This document shows, in pieces, positions 9,221 to 19,773 of a stretch of DNA of 35,030 nt. Position numbers and translations under genes: made by a program. The stretch spans positions 1 to 35,030 of the forward strand of contig JAFGHH010000307.1 of the NCBI GenBank assembly GCA_016930215.1, read 5' to 3'. Numbering within the stretch: position 1 is the stretch's first letter; the number at the start of each line of letters is the position of its first letter. The notes under the pieces were generated by a model, which had not been told where the DNA came from, made no database searches, and saw nothing but the letters and a program-made list of their open reading frames with translations. The stretch is from Deltaproteobacteria bacterium. GTDB lineage: Bacteria; Myxococcota_A; Polyangia; DRWM01; JAAZOP01.

Positions 9221-9246
9221 CGGTCGGGCCGCGATCGGCCGTGCGG

Positions 9247-9738
9247 TCAGCGCGGCTGGCGGGCCAGGAGGTCCTGCAGGATCGCCATGTGGCGCAGCTC
9301 CTCGTCGATCAGCGCCTCGATCTTGTCCCGGCCCAGTCGCTCGGGGACGAGGTGCCGCATCGACGAGTAGACCACGACCGAGTCCTTCTCGAAGCCGATC
9401 GCCGCTTCCAGCGCCTCCGCGGGGCTCTGGCAGCCCGCGGCGAGCGCGGCGGGGTCGTGCCGGCGGACGAAGACGTGGGTGTCGGCGATGGCCTTGAGGT
9501 AGCTCTCGACCTCGCCGAGCTGGTCCTCGAGGCCGACCGGCGGGGCGCCGACCGCCGCCGCGCGCAGCTCCTCGAAGACCGCGACGTGCTGGCGTTCCCA
9601 GTTGGCCAGGTCGGCGAACACCTTGCGGCAGGCCGGGTCCGTGCTGCGGCGGGCGGCCTCCTCGTAGAACGCCTGGCCGTTCTTCTCGATCTCGATGCCG
9701 ATGCGGAAGATCTCGTCGGCGGAGTAGGCGTCGCCCAT
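9247..9738 (-). CDS. Ferritin-like / rubrerythrin-type diiron protein
   Basis: ATG (cat 9736-9738): MGDAYSADEIFRIGIEIEKNGQAFYEEAARRS... with ERQH and EELRHMAIL motifs spaced as in ferritin-like four-helix bundles. Confidence 0.85.
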   Translation of the reverse strand: MGDAYSADEIFRIGIEIEKNGQAFYEEAARRSTDPACRKVFADLANWERQHVAVFEELRAAAVGAPPVGLEDQLGEVESYLKAIADTHVFVRRHDPAALAAGCQSPAEALEAAIGFEKDSVVVYSSMRHLVPERLGRDKIEALIDEELRHMAILQDLLARQPR

Positions 9739-9935
9739 CGTCGGCTCCTTCGGCCCGCCATCGCCGCCGGCGCGTCCGGCGCGCGGGACCGGGCGCATCC
9801 TGCGGTCGGCTTCGGGCGGTGTCAAGGAGCGCGTCTCGCGCGTCTCGCGCCAGGAGCGAGTCTCGCGCCGAGCCGCTGGCGCGGAGTGCCGGATCCTGCC
9901 AGACTGTCGGCAACGGCGAGGACAGGGAGGTTGCG

Positions 9936-11447
9936 ATGGGTTCGATTCGGGTCGGACGATCGTGTCGCAACGGCGGCGGGTGGTACCGGTCGGTGGCGGC
10001 GACGTTGGTCGCGGCGCTGTTCGGCTGCGGGGACGGCGGCGGCACGCAGACCCGCAGCGACGCCCCGCTCGGCTTCGAGTACGCCTACGACTACGACGCG
10101 AACCTGTACGTCGACGAGCCGGGGACCCCGATCGGCGAGGACCCGGGCGAGCCGGAGCCGGTCGGCGCCTGGGACGAGGTGCCGCGAGCCTACTCCCGCA
10201 CGCTGCACGTGCGACCGCCGGGGGCGACCTACGGTGCCGGCGACGGCTCGACGTGGGCCGACGCGCTGTCGGGATTGCCCGGGACGCTCGAGCGCGGCAC
10301 GCGCTACCTGCTCGCCGCGGGCGACTACTACGACGGTCCGTGGCCCGACCGCTTCTTCCAGCTCGAGTTCGAGACCCCGGAGGACGGCGACCGGTTCGTC
10401 GGCATCCTGAAGGCCACCGCGGACGACCACGGCAGCGAGGTCGGCTGGGAACCGGCGTTCGGCGAGGGCCGGGCGCGGCTCGGGCCGCTGGCGGTCGTCA
10501 CCGGCCGGCTGGAGGTGGACGGTCGGGCCGGTCTCGGCGGCGACGACGACGCCCACGGCATCCAGATCGCCGCGCGCGAGTGCGACGGCGAGCCGCCGGG
10601 GATGCCGATCACCTTTCCCTGGAACTGCGAGGCGACCGACGTCGCGTTCCGGCACGTCGACGTCCGCGGCTGCGGACACCGGCCCGACCCCACGCACTCG
10701 TCCGAGGACGCGATCTACAGCTACGCCGCGGGCGTGACGCGTTTCGCGCTCCGGCACGCCTACGTCCACGACTCGTTTCGCGGGCTGCTGTTCCTGCAGA
10801 ACTCGCGCGACGTGCTGGTCGAGGCGACGACGTTTGCGCGGGCGGGGCTGCACCACGAGGCGTTCACGATCGCGCTGCGCGAGGTCCGGGACGTCGTCGT
10901 CCGGCGCTGCGTGCTGATCGATTCCTACGGGGTGTTCGTCGGCTTCCAGGGCGTCGACAACGTCCGGTTCTACGGCAACGTGCTGCGCCGCACGCGCGCC
11001 GACTGGCCGATCTGGGCCGCGATCCACCTGACCGAGCACGGGGACGGGGTGCTGATCGCCAACAACACGTTCTACGATCTCCAGGGGCTGAACACGGGCG
11101 TGCGCGAGTCGCCCGAGGGGCTGGTGGACGGCCTGGAGGTGGTGAACAACCTGTGGGCCGGGACGCGGGCGGGCCAGATCATGCTGCACGGCGACCACGC
11201 ATACAATGCGTTCTGGAGCAACTACCGGGACGACGGCACGACCAGCCTCGACGACCGGATCGAGGAGGCCACGAAGCAGGTGCTGCCGGGCGACCCGTTC
11301 GTCGGCGCCGCGGCCGGCGATCTGCGCCTTGCCGGGCCGACGGAGTCGGGACGGACGCTGGCGCCGCCGGCCGACTGGGACCTGGCGGGCGTCCGGCGCG
11401 GCGAGGACGGCGTGTGGGACCGCGGCGCCTACGAGCATCGGGAGTGA
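9936..11447 (+). CDS. Lipoprotein with right-handed parallel beta-helix repeats
   Basis: ATG 9936 preceded by gacagggagg. Signal peptide with ...LFGC lipobox. VRPPGATYGAGDGSTWADALSGLP, and repeated VxxxNNTFYDL / VVVRRCVLIDSYG beta-helix-type rungs. Confidence 0.75.
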   Translation: MGSIRVGRSCRNGGGWYRSVAATLVAALFGCGDGGGTQTRSDAPLGFEYAYDYDANLYVDEPGTPIGEDPGEPEPVGAWDEVPRAYSRTLHVRPPGATYGAGDGSTWADALSGLPGTLERGTRYLLAAGDYYDGPWPDRFFQLEFETPEDGDRFVGILKATADDHGSEVGWEPAFGEGRARLGPLAVVTGRLEVDGRAGLGGDDDAHGIQIAARECDGEPPGMPITFPWNCEATDVAFRHVDVRGCGHRPDPTHSSEDAIYSYAAGVTRFALRHAYVHDSFRGLLFLQNSRDVLVEATTFARAGLHHEAFTIALREVRDVVVRRCVLIDSYGVFVGFQGVDNVRFYGNVLRRTRADWPIWAAIHLTEHGDGVLIANNTFYDLQGLNTGVRESPEGLVDGLEVVNNLWAGTRAGQIMLHGDHAYNAFWSNYRDDGTTSLDDRIEEATKQVLPGDPFVGAAAGDLRLAGPTESGRTLAPPADWDLAGVRRGEDGVWDRGAYEHRE

Positions 11448-11476
11448 CGCGGCGTGCCGGAGCGGAGGTGGAACCG

Positions 11477-12031
11477 ATGAGGCGGGACGACGTGCGATGC
11501 GGCCGGGCGGCGGGGGCGTGGCCGGTGCTGGCCTGCGTCGCGGCGGGCCTGGCGTGGGCCGGCTGCGAGGACGCCGGGGACGCACCGGCCTGCCGCTACC
11601 ACGAGGGCGACTGCAGCCTGTCGTGCGGCGACGGCTGCGAGCCGGAGTGCATGTACGTCGAGGGCGTCTGCAACATCGAGTGCGGGGACGACTGCGCGCC
11701 GACCTGCCGGGACAGCATCGATTGGGGGCCGTGCAACCTCCGCTGCGGGGACGACTGCACGCCGTACTGCTGGATCGGCGAGCGCTGCAACCTGGAGTGC
11801 GGGGAGCGCTGCGCGGCGCGCTGCCGCTATGTGCAGTCCTGCGACTTCGTCGTCGGCGACGGCTCCACCGTGGAGTGCGAGCTGGACGAGTACTGCGTGG
11901 TCGAGTGCCGCGGGTCGTGCCGGGTCGACTGCACCCACGTGCCGGCCTGCGACGTGACCTGCGCGACGGGCTCGCCGGTCTCCTGCCCCGACGGCAGCCT
12001 GGCCTGCGGGTCGGGTTGCGACCTGGACTGA
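11477..12031 (+). CDS. Small Cys-rich repeat lipoprotein, unknown function
   Basis: ATG 11477; signal with AGLAWAGC lipobox. At least four tandem ~18-21 aa units of type Cx(5-8)CxxxCGxxCxxx. Confidence 0.75.
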   Translation: MRRDDVRCGRAAGAWPVLACVAAGLAWAGCEDAGDAPACRYHEGDCSLSCGDGCEPECMYVEGVCNIECGDDCAPTCRDSIDWGPCNLRCGDDCTPYCWIGERCNLECGERCAARCRYVQSCDFVVGDGSTVECELDEYCVVECRGSCRVDCTHVPACDVTCATGSPVSCPDGSLACGSGCDLD

Positions 12032-12069
12032 CCCCGGTCGGGTCCGCGCGCCCTCGCCGCATTCCGCGT

Positions 12070-12098
12070 TTGACGGTCGGGGGTCGCGCGCCTATCCT
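12070..12098 (+). promoter_or_regulatory. Candidate sigma70-type promoter (TTGACG-N17-TATCCT)
   Basis: TTGACG 12070-12075, 17-nt spacer, TATCCT 12093-12098, 33 nt before the protease GTG/ATG region. Confidence 0.55.
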
Positions 12099-12131
12099 AC
12101 CTTCGCGGGACGGGGGCCGGAGGAGGCGAAC

Positions 12132-14159
<2,028 letters not shown>

Positions 14160-14172
14160 AGATCGAACTGCG

Positions 14173-14353
14173 TCGCAGGCCCCGCGAGGGCGCCTGCCGG
14201 GAGTTCGGCCGGCGAAGGGAACCCCGTGCGAATCGGGGGTGGACCCGCCGCTGTGACCGGGGACTCCGCGCCGCAACAGGCCACTGCCGGCTTCGGGCCG
14301 GTGGGAAGGCGCGGCGCGGGGGGCGATCCGGGAGCCAGAAGACCTGCCTGCGA
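14173..14353 (+). ncRNA. Cobalamin riboswitch aptamer
   Basis: Perfect 8-bp P1 stem tcgcaggc (14173-14180)/gcctgcga (14346-14353). Core elements aaggga, gtgcgaatc, gacccgccgctgtgac, GCCACTG (14280-14286), gggaaggc (14303-14310), gccagaagacctgcc (14334-14348). Followed by a TonB-receptor operon. Confidence 0.95.
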
Positions 14354-14417
14354 CCATGCCGGATGCGTCTCCGCGGAACGAGGCGCGTGCCGGGCTTCCC
14401 CAGGGGACGAAACAGGG

Positions 14418-14447
14418 GCCTCCCCGGGTCGTGCACGACGCGGAGGT
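14418..14447 (+). promoter_or_regulatory. Candidate SD-sequestering hairpin (riboswitch expression platform)
   Basis: cctcc (14419-14423) is perfectly complementary to the SD ggagg (14442-14446). The enclosed loop contains the palindrome gtcgtgcacgac (14428-14439). GTG start at 14451. Confidence 0.5.
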
Positions 14448-14450
14448 GCC

Positions 14451-15152
14451 GTGTTGCGATCGAAGGGCGGGAGGATCGAGGGCGGGACGGAGGGCGACCG
14501 GCGCCGGCGGCGTGGCGCGCGGGCGGCGCTCGCGGCGGGGCTGCTCGCGGCGGCGACCGCCTGCCTCGTCGAGGGCGACGACGGGGCGCCGTGCGACCCG
14601 CACGCCGTGCGCGTGGTCTCGTTCGCTCCGGGTCCCGGCGCCGGATTCGGCGCGGCGGAGCTGCCGGGGATCGTGCTCGGTCCCCCGTCGGGCGGGGGAG
14701 CCGAGCGGGGGAGCACCGACGTGGTTTCGCTCGGGGTCGGCGGCGAGATCGTCCTCGAGCTGGGCGGCGCGGGGATTCTCGACGGTCCCGGCGCGGATCT
14801 GCTCGTCTTCGAGAACGCGTTCTACGCCGGCGGCGACCCGACGCGGCCGTTCGTCGAGCCGGGCGTCGTGGGGGTCAGCGCGGACGGGACGACGTTCGTC
14901 GAGTTCCCGTGCGGCGGCGCCGCGCCCTGGGAGGGATGCGCGGGCCGGGCACCGGTGTTCGCGGCGCCCGGCAACGGCATCGACCCGGCCGACCCGGCGG
15001 CGGCGGGCGGCGATGCCTTCGACCTGGCGGACCTCGGCCTGTCGTCCGCGCGGTTCGTGCGGGTCCGCGATCGGGGGCTCGGCCCGGCCTTCCCCGACAC
15101 CGCGGGGTTCGACCTCGACGCGGTGGTCGCGGTCCACGCCTGCGGCGAGTGA
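14451..15152 (+). CDS. Secreted lipoprotein, first gene of the B12-riboswitch operon; candidate corrinoid-associated surface protein
   Basis: GTG 14451 with SD ggagg; signal LLAAATAC. Contains IVLELGGAGILDGPGADLLVFENAF..., VEPGVVGVSADGTTFVEFPC, GGDAFDLADLGLSSARFVRVRDRG. Sits between the riboswitch and the TonB receptor. Confidence 0.75.
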   Translation: MLRSKGGRIEGGTEGDRRRRRGARAALAAGLLAAATACLVEGDDGAPCDPHAVRVVSFAPGPGAGFGAAELPGIVLGPPSGGGAERGSTDVVSLGVGGEIVLELGGAGILDGPGADLLVFENAFYAGGDPTRPFVEPGVVGVSADGTTFVEFPCGGAAPWEGCAGRAPVFAAPGNGIDPADPAAAGGDAFDLADLGLSSARFVRVRDRGLGPAFPDTAGFDLDAVVAVHACGE

Positions 15153-15156
15153 GCGG

Positions 15157-17259
15157 GTGCGGGCACCGACCGGCCGTCTCGGCTTCCCGGCGTTCTGGGG
15201 CGCGTGGCCGCGGTTCGCCCTCGTCGCGCGGCTCCTCGCGGCCGGCTCGGCCGCGGCGCAGCCGGCGGTCGAGGAGGCCGAGGGCGTCGTCGGGCTGGAG
15301 CCGATCGAGGTCGTCGCCCCGCCGGAGCCGGTGCCGGCGGCGGCGGCGGAGAACCCCTCGCGCTTCGTGGAGGTGCTCGACGGCGCGCCGGTGCGCGAGG
15401 GGACGGGTTCGGTGGCCGACGTCGTGGAGGACGCGGCCGGCGTGCGCGTACGCCGCCATGGCGGTCTCGGGTCGTTCGCGACGATCTCGATCCGCGGGGC
15501 GGCGCCGTCGCAGGTGCCGGTGTTCATCGACGGCGTGCCCGCGGGCGACGCGCGCTCGGGCGTGGTGAGTCTCGAGGAGCTGCCCGCGGGGGAACTGGAG
15601 CGGATCGAGGTCTACCGCGGCTTCGCACCCGCGACGCTGGGCGACGCGGGGATCGGCGGCGCGCTGCAGCTCGTGACGCGCGCCGCGCCGGCCGCGGGCG
15701 GCCTGCGGTTGTCCACGGGGATGCTCGCGGGGTCGTTCGAGACCTGGAGGGGCTGGGTCGCAGGCGCGGGCGTCCCGGGTCGCGTCGGCGGCGAGCCCGT
15801 GGGCCTGCGGCTGCATTTCTCGCATCGCCGCAGCGCGGGGAACTACCGCTTCCTTTCCGACCACGGCACCCCGTTCGAGCCGGACGACGACGAGGTGCTG
15901 GTGCGGCGGAACAACGACGCGTCGCAGACGGTCGCCTCGGCGCGCCTCGCCGTGCCGCTCGGCGAGTGGAGCCTCGACGCCGCCCTGTCGCTCGTCGCCG
16001 CCGACCAGGGACTGGCGGGACTGGACTACGACCAGGCCGAGGCGGTGCGGCTGTCGGGGACCGACGGCCGGGTGCGGCTGGTCGCCGCGGCGCCGATGCT
16101 GGCCGACGGCCTCGCGGCGCTGGAGCTGGGCGGCTTCGGGGCGGTCCGCGGAGACCGGTTCTCGGACCCGCGGGGCGAGATCGGCGTCGGCCGGCAGGTC
16201 GAGGAGGACCTCGGCGGCGGCGGCGGTCTCTGGGGGATGCTCCGGCTGTTTCCCGGCGACGGCTCGCACCTGGTGCGCCTGCGCCTCGAGACGTCCTACG
16301 AGACGTTCCGGGCGGCGTACGAGCTGCCGGCGGCCGCGGAAGGCCCGCGACAGGGGCGCTGGGTCGCGCGGCTGGCCGGCGGCTACGAGGTCTCGCTGTG
16401 CGACGACGAGCTGGTGTTGCTGGCCGACCTGCGGGCCGACGCGCACGTGGACGATTTCTCCGGCGACCCGTACTTCCCGACCCGACCGGACGCGGTGGTC
16501 GGCGGCGCGTGGGACGTGCTGTTCTCGCCGTCCGCCGGCTTGCGTTGGGCCCCGCTCGCGGGACTCGAGCTGCGGGGCAACGTCGGGTGGTTCCACCGCG
16601 TACCGACGTTCGGCGAGCTGTTCGGCGATCGGGGGACGGTGATCGGCAACGCCGGGCTGCGGTCCGAATCGGCGGTCAACCTGGACCTCGGACCGGCCTG
16701 GCGCGGTCGAGACGAGGGGACCGGGCTGCACCTGCGGCTCGGCGCGGCGTTCTTCGCGTCGTTCGCCGACGACCTGATCGTCTTCGTGCCGCAGTCGCAG
16801 AGCGTGTTCCGGGCCGAGAACATCGGCGCCTCGCGCACGCTGGGCCTCGAGGCCACGCTCTGCGCCGGGTGGCGCGAAACCGTGGGCCTCGACCTGGCCT
16901 ACACGTTCCAGGAGGCGCGCGACACGGGGGACGCGCCGTACTGGTCCGGCCTGCGGCTGCCGGGCCGCGCCCCGCACGACCTGTCGGCGCGGCTCGCGCT
17001 GCGGCGCTGGGGCCTTGAGCTGTGGTACGAGCTCGATTGGCTCGCGGAAGCGCCGCTCGACCGCGCCAACTTGCGCACCGTGCCGGGCCGCGTCCTGCAC
17101 GGCGTGGGGCTTGGCTACCGGCTGCGCGCCGGCGATCGGAACGTGGTCGTGGCGGTCGAGGGGCGCAACCTGTCGGACGAGTGGGTCTACGACGCGTTCC
17201 GCTACCCCTTGCCGGGCCGGTCGGTGTTCGCGTCGTTCGTGATCGAGCTGGGGGAATAG
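15157..17259 (+). CDS. TonB-dependent outer-membrane receptor, predicted cobalamin transporter (BtuB-like)
   Basis: GTG 15157 four nt after the upstream stop; signal peptide ending ...SAAAQ; TonB-box-like EPIEVVAP; plug domain SVADVVEDAAGVRVRRHGGLGSFATISIRGAAPSQVPVFIDGVPAGDA; barrel ending ...SVFASFVIELGE. Downstream of the cobalamin riboswitch. Confidence 0.9.
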   Translation: MRAPTGRLGFPAFWGAWPRFALVARLLAAGSAAAQPAVEEAEGVVGLEPIEVVAPPEPVPAAAAENPSRFVEVLDGAPVREGTGSVADVVEDAAGVRVRRHGGLGSFATISIRGAAPSQVPVFIDGVPAGDARSGVVSLEELPAGELERIEVYRGFAPATLGDAGIGGALQLVTRAAPAAGGLRLSTGMLAGSFETWRGWVAGAGVPGRVGGEPVGLRLHFSHRRSAGNYRFLSDHGTPFEPDDDEVLVRRNNDASQTVASARLAVPLGEWSLDAALSLVAADQGLAGLDYDQAEAVRLSGTDGRVRLVAAAPMLADGLAALELGGFGAVRGDRFSDPRGEIGVGRQVEEDLGGGGGLWGMLRLFPGDGSHLVRLRLETSYETFRAAYELPAAAEGPRQGRWVARLAGGYEVSLCDDELVLLADLRADAHVDDFSGDPYFPTRPDAVVGGAWDVLFSPSAGLRWAPLAGLELRGNVGWFHRVPTFGELFGDRGTVIGNAGLRSESAVNLDLGPAWRGRDEGTGLHLRLGAAFFASFADDLIVFVPQSQSVFRAENIGASRTLGLEATLCAGWRETVGLDLAYTFQEARDTGDAPYWSGLRLPGRAPHDLSARLALRRWGLELWYELDWLAEAPLDRANLRTVPGRVLHGVGLGYRLRAGDRNVVVAVEGRNLSDEWVYDAFRYPLPGRSVFASFVIELGE

Positions 17260-17309
17260 GGAACAAGGAACGAGGAACAGCGAACGCGAGCAGGAGCGAG
17301 GGCGGAATC

Positions 17310-18416
17310 GTGGTGAGGATGGGTCGGGTCGTCGTCGGTCGGCGTACGGTGGTGGCATGGTTGGCCTGGGCAGGTCTCGCCGCGGGTTGCGGGGACGCGC
17401 CGCGGCGGGACCCGGCGGCGGAAGGGACGCTGTTCGTGCTGACGACCGACTTCGAGACGGGCGCGTTCTCGATCGTCGACCACGAGGCGGAGACCGCGGC
17501 CGTCAACGTCGGGCTGACGCACTCGGACGCCGTGGCACGCGTTCGCGGCTCGCGGGTCTACGTCGTCAACCGGCTGGGACAGGACAACGTCACCGCGCTC
17601 GACGCCGCGGACGGGTTCCGCGTGCTGTGGCAGCGTTCGACCGGGCCCGGGTCGAACCCTCAGGACATCGCCTTCGCGTCGGACGAGAAGGCCTACGTTC
17701 CGCGGCTCGAGCTGCCCGCCGTGCTGGTGCTCGACCCGCGCGACGGCACGCGGCTCGGCGAGGTCGACCTGTCGGGTCTGGCCGACGCGGACGGGGTGCC
17801 GGAGGCGTCGTGGGCCGTCGCCGTCGCGGACCGGATCGTGGTCGCCGTCGGCCGGCTCGACCGCAACGACGCCTACCGGCCGACCGGCCCGGGAGCGCTG
17901 GCGGTGCTCGACCCGGCGACCGACACGGTGGAGCGGACGATCGAGCTCTCGGCGGCGAACCCGTGGGGCGAGCCGGTGGTCGCGACCGACGGGCGCCTGC
18001 TGGTGGGCCTGGCGGGCCGGTTCGGCGAGTTGGACGGCGGCATCGAAGGAGTCGACCTGCCGGCGGGACCGTCGTACGGGCTGGTGGTGACCGAGGCGGA
18101 GTTGGGCGGCGACGTGCTGTCGTTCGTCGCGGGCGACGACCGGGCGCTGTGGATCCTGGTTTCCGACGCCGCGAGCGTGACCTCGCTGGTGCGTTGGGAG
18201 CCGCCGGCGGGACCGCCGCGGACGATCGTGCGGGGCAGCGGGTTCACGCTGTCCTGCGTGGCGGAGGTCGCACCCGGGCTGCTGGCGGTGTGCGACCGCG
18301 AGCGGACGGCTCCGGGCGTGCGGCTGTTCGAGCTGCCGTCGGGTGTCGAGCGGACGGTGCGGCCGATCGACGTCGGCCTGCCGCCGTGGCAGGTGCGTGT
18401 CCTCTCGCGGGAGTAG
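17310..18416 (+). CDS. Beta-propeller (YncE/BtuG-like) lipoprotein of the B12 operon
   Basis: Starts GTG 17310/17313 or ATG 17319, all in frame; lipobox LAAGC; repeated propeller-blade patterns (GSRVYVVNRLGQDNVTALDA, EKAYVPRLELPAVLVLDPRDGTRLGEVDLS, GALAVLDPATDTVERTIELS). 50 nt after the TonB receptor. Confidence 0.8.
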   Translation: MVRMGRVVVGRRTVVAWLAWAGLAAGCGDAPRRDPAAEGTLFVLTTDFETGAFSIVDHEAETAAVNVGLTHSDAVARVRGSRVYVVNRLGQDNVTALDAADGFRVLWQRSTGPGSNPQDIAFASDEKAYVPRLELPAVLVLDPRDGTRLGEVDLSGLADADGVPEASWAVAVADRIVVAVGRLDRNDAYRPTGPGALAVLDPATDTVERTIELSAANPWGEPVVATDGRLLVGLAGRFGELDGGIEGVDLPAGPSYGLVVTEAELGGDVLSFVAGDDRALWILVSDAASVTSLVRWEPPAGPPRTIVRGSGFTLSCVAEVAPGLLAVCDRERTAPGVRLFELPSGVERTVRPIDVGLPPWQVRVLSRE

Positions 18417-18481
18417 ACCGGATGGTGCCGCCCGTGGAGGTCGCGGCGCGGCGCTGGGCCGCGCGCAGCGCGGGCCGAGCC

Positions 18482-18504
18482 GCCGGCCTCGCCGGCGAGG
18501 CGGC
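18482..18504. other. Long GC-rich inverted repeat (possible terminator/attenuator hairpin)
   Basis: Perfect palindrome cctcgccggcgagg (18487-18500) extended by gccg/cggc across a one-base bulge. No U-tract. Confidence 0.4.
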
Positions 18505-18541
18505 ATCGAACGGCTCGCGGCGCCACACGCGGCGCCGACGG

Positions 18542-18570
18542 TTGTCGGAGGCGGGTTCGGCGCGTACACT
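18542..18570 (+). promoter_or_regulatory. Candidate promoter of VWA lipoprotein gene (TTGTCG-N17-TACACT)
   Basis: TTGTCG 18542-18547, 17-nt spacer, TACACT 18565-18570, 36 nt before the ATG. Confidence 0.5.
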
Positions 18571-18605
18571 CCCGACGTCGAGCCTTGCGGGGCAGGAGGT
18601 GTGCG

Positions 18606-19730
18606 ATGTCGATTCGGCGATTGGCCGCCCTGGTGTTCGTGGTGCCGGCGACGTTCGGCACGGCTTGTTCGGATCCGTCGGACGACCCGGTCGACTACGG
18701 TCACGTCGACGTGCGGGACGGCGACACGCCGGGCGACCCCGGGACCGAGGATCGGGTCATCCCCGACACGTCGATGGACATGATCTGCGACGAGCAGGAC
18801 TTCGACCTGCACCACGAGATCGTGCGGATCATGATCCTGCTCGACCAGTCGTCCTCGATGGAGGGCTCGCGCTGGAGCGGCGCGACCGACGCGTTGCAGG
18901 CGCTGTTGGAGAATCCGGCCTTCTACGACATGTATTTCGGGCTGGACGCGTTCCCCGACGGCTATCCGGGCAGTTGGACCGACTGCAACTCGGGGATGCT
19001 GCCGTGCATGAGCTGCCGGGAAGACGAGTGCGGGACGCTGTTCCCGCCGCAGGTGGCGGTGAACATCAGCTACCTCTCGGCGCCGGACATCGTGGCGCAC
19101 ATGAACGACCCGGCGTACCCGCAGTTCTGCACCTTCACGCCGCTGGTGAACCAGCTCGCGTACTACGACAGCGGCCCCGGGCCGACCGACGCCCCGGAGA
19201 TCTACTCCGACGACAGCGACAACTACCTCGTCGTGGTCTCGGACGGCGAGGACACCGGCTGCTACGACGGCGACCCGGTGTCGGCGCTGCGAACCCACAC
19301 GGCGAACATCCTGGCGACGCACGGCATCAAGTCGATCGCCATCGGCTTCGGCTCCACAGGGGGCGAGATGGCCTCCGAGTTGAACGCGATCGCCGGCGCC
19401 GGCGGCACCCCGTTCACGACGTTCCTCCACGCCGAGGACGGCCCGGCGCTGGCTGCGGCGTTGGAGTCGATCGCCTCCTCGATGATCACCTGCCGCTACG
19501 TGCTGGATGCCGTGGAGCCGACCGCCGACCCCGAGCAGGTCAACTTCTACCTCGACGGCGTCGTCGTGCCGATGGACGAGGACTGCACGGAGAGCTCGGG
19601 CGCCGGCTGGCACTGGTACGACGCCGACCACACCACCGTGGAGTTCTGCGGCACGTACTGCGAGCAGATCCGCGGCGGCACGATCGGCACGATCACCGCT
19701 ACCTTCGGCTGCCCGACGATCCTGATCTGA
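18606..19730 (+). CDS. VWA-domain lipoprotein
   Basis: ATG 18606 with gcaggaggt SD; lipobox ...GTAC; Asp-rich linker; IMILLDQSSSMEGSRW (MIDAS DxSxS) and YLVVVSDGEDTGC. Confidence 0.85.
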   Translation: MSIRRLAALVFVVPATFGTACSDPSDDPVDYGHVDVRDGDTPGDPGTEDRVIPDTSMDMICDEQDFDLHHEIVRIMILLDQSSSMEGSRWSGATDALQALLENPAFYDMYFGLDAFPDGYPGSWTDCNSGMLPCMSCREDECGTLFPPQVAVNISYLSAPDIVAHMNDPAYPQFCTFTPLVNQLAYYDSGPGPTDAPEIYSDDSDNYLVVVSDGEDTGCYDGDPVSALRTHTANILATHGIKSIAIGFGSTGGEMASELNAIAGAGGTPFTTFLHAEDGPALAAALESIASSMITCRYVLDAVEPTADPEQVNFYLDGVVVPMDEDCTESSGAGWHWYDADHTTVEFCGTYCEQIRGGTIGTITATFGCPTILI

Positions 19731-19773
19731 ACCGCCCTTCGGGGTGCGGCGGCCGCGGGCCGAGGCCCGCGGT

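Noticed and set aside
18487-18500. Palindrome as an intrinsic terminator
   Set aside because: No following U-tract; kept only as a low-confidence structural element.
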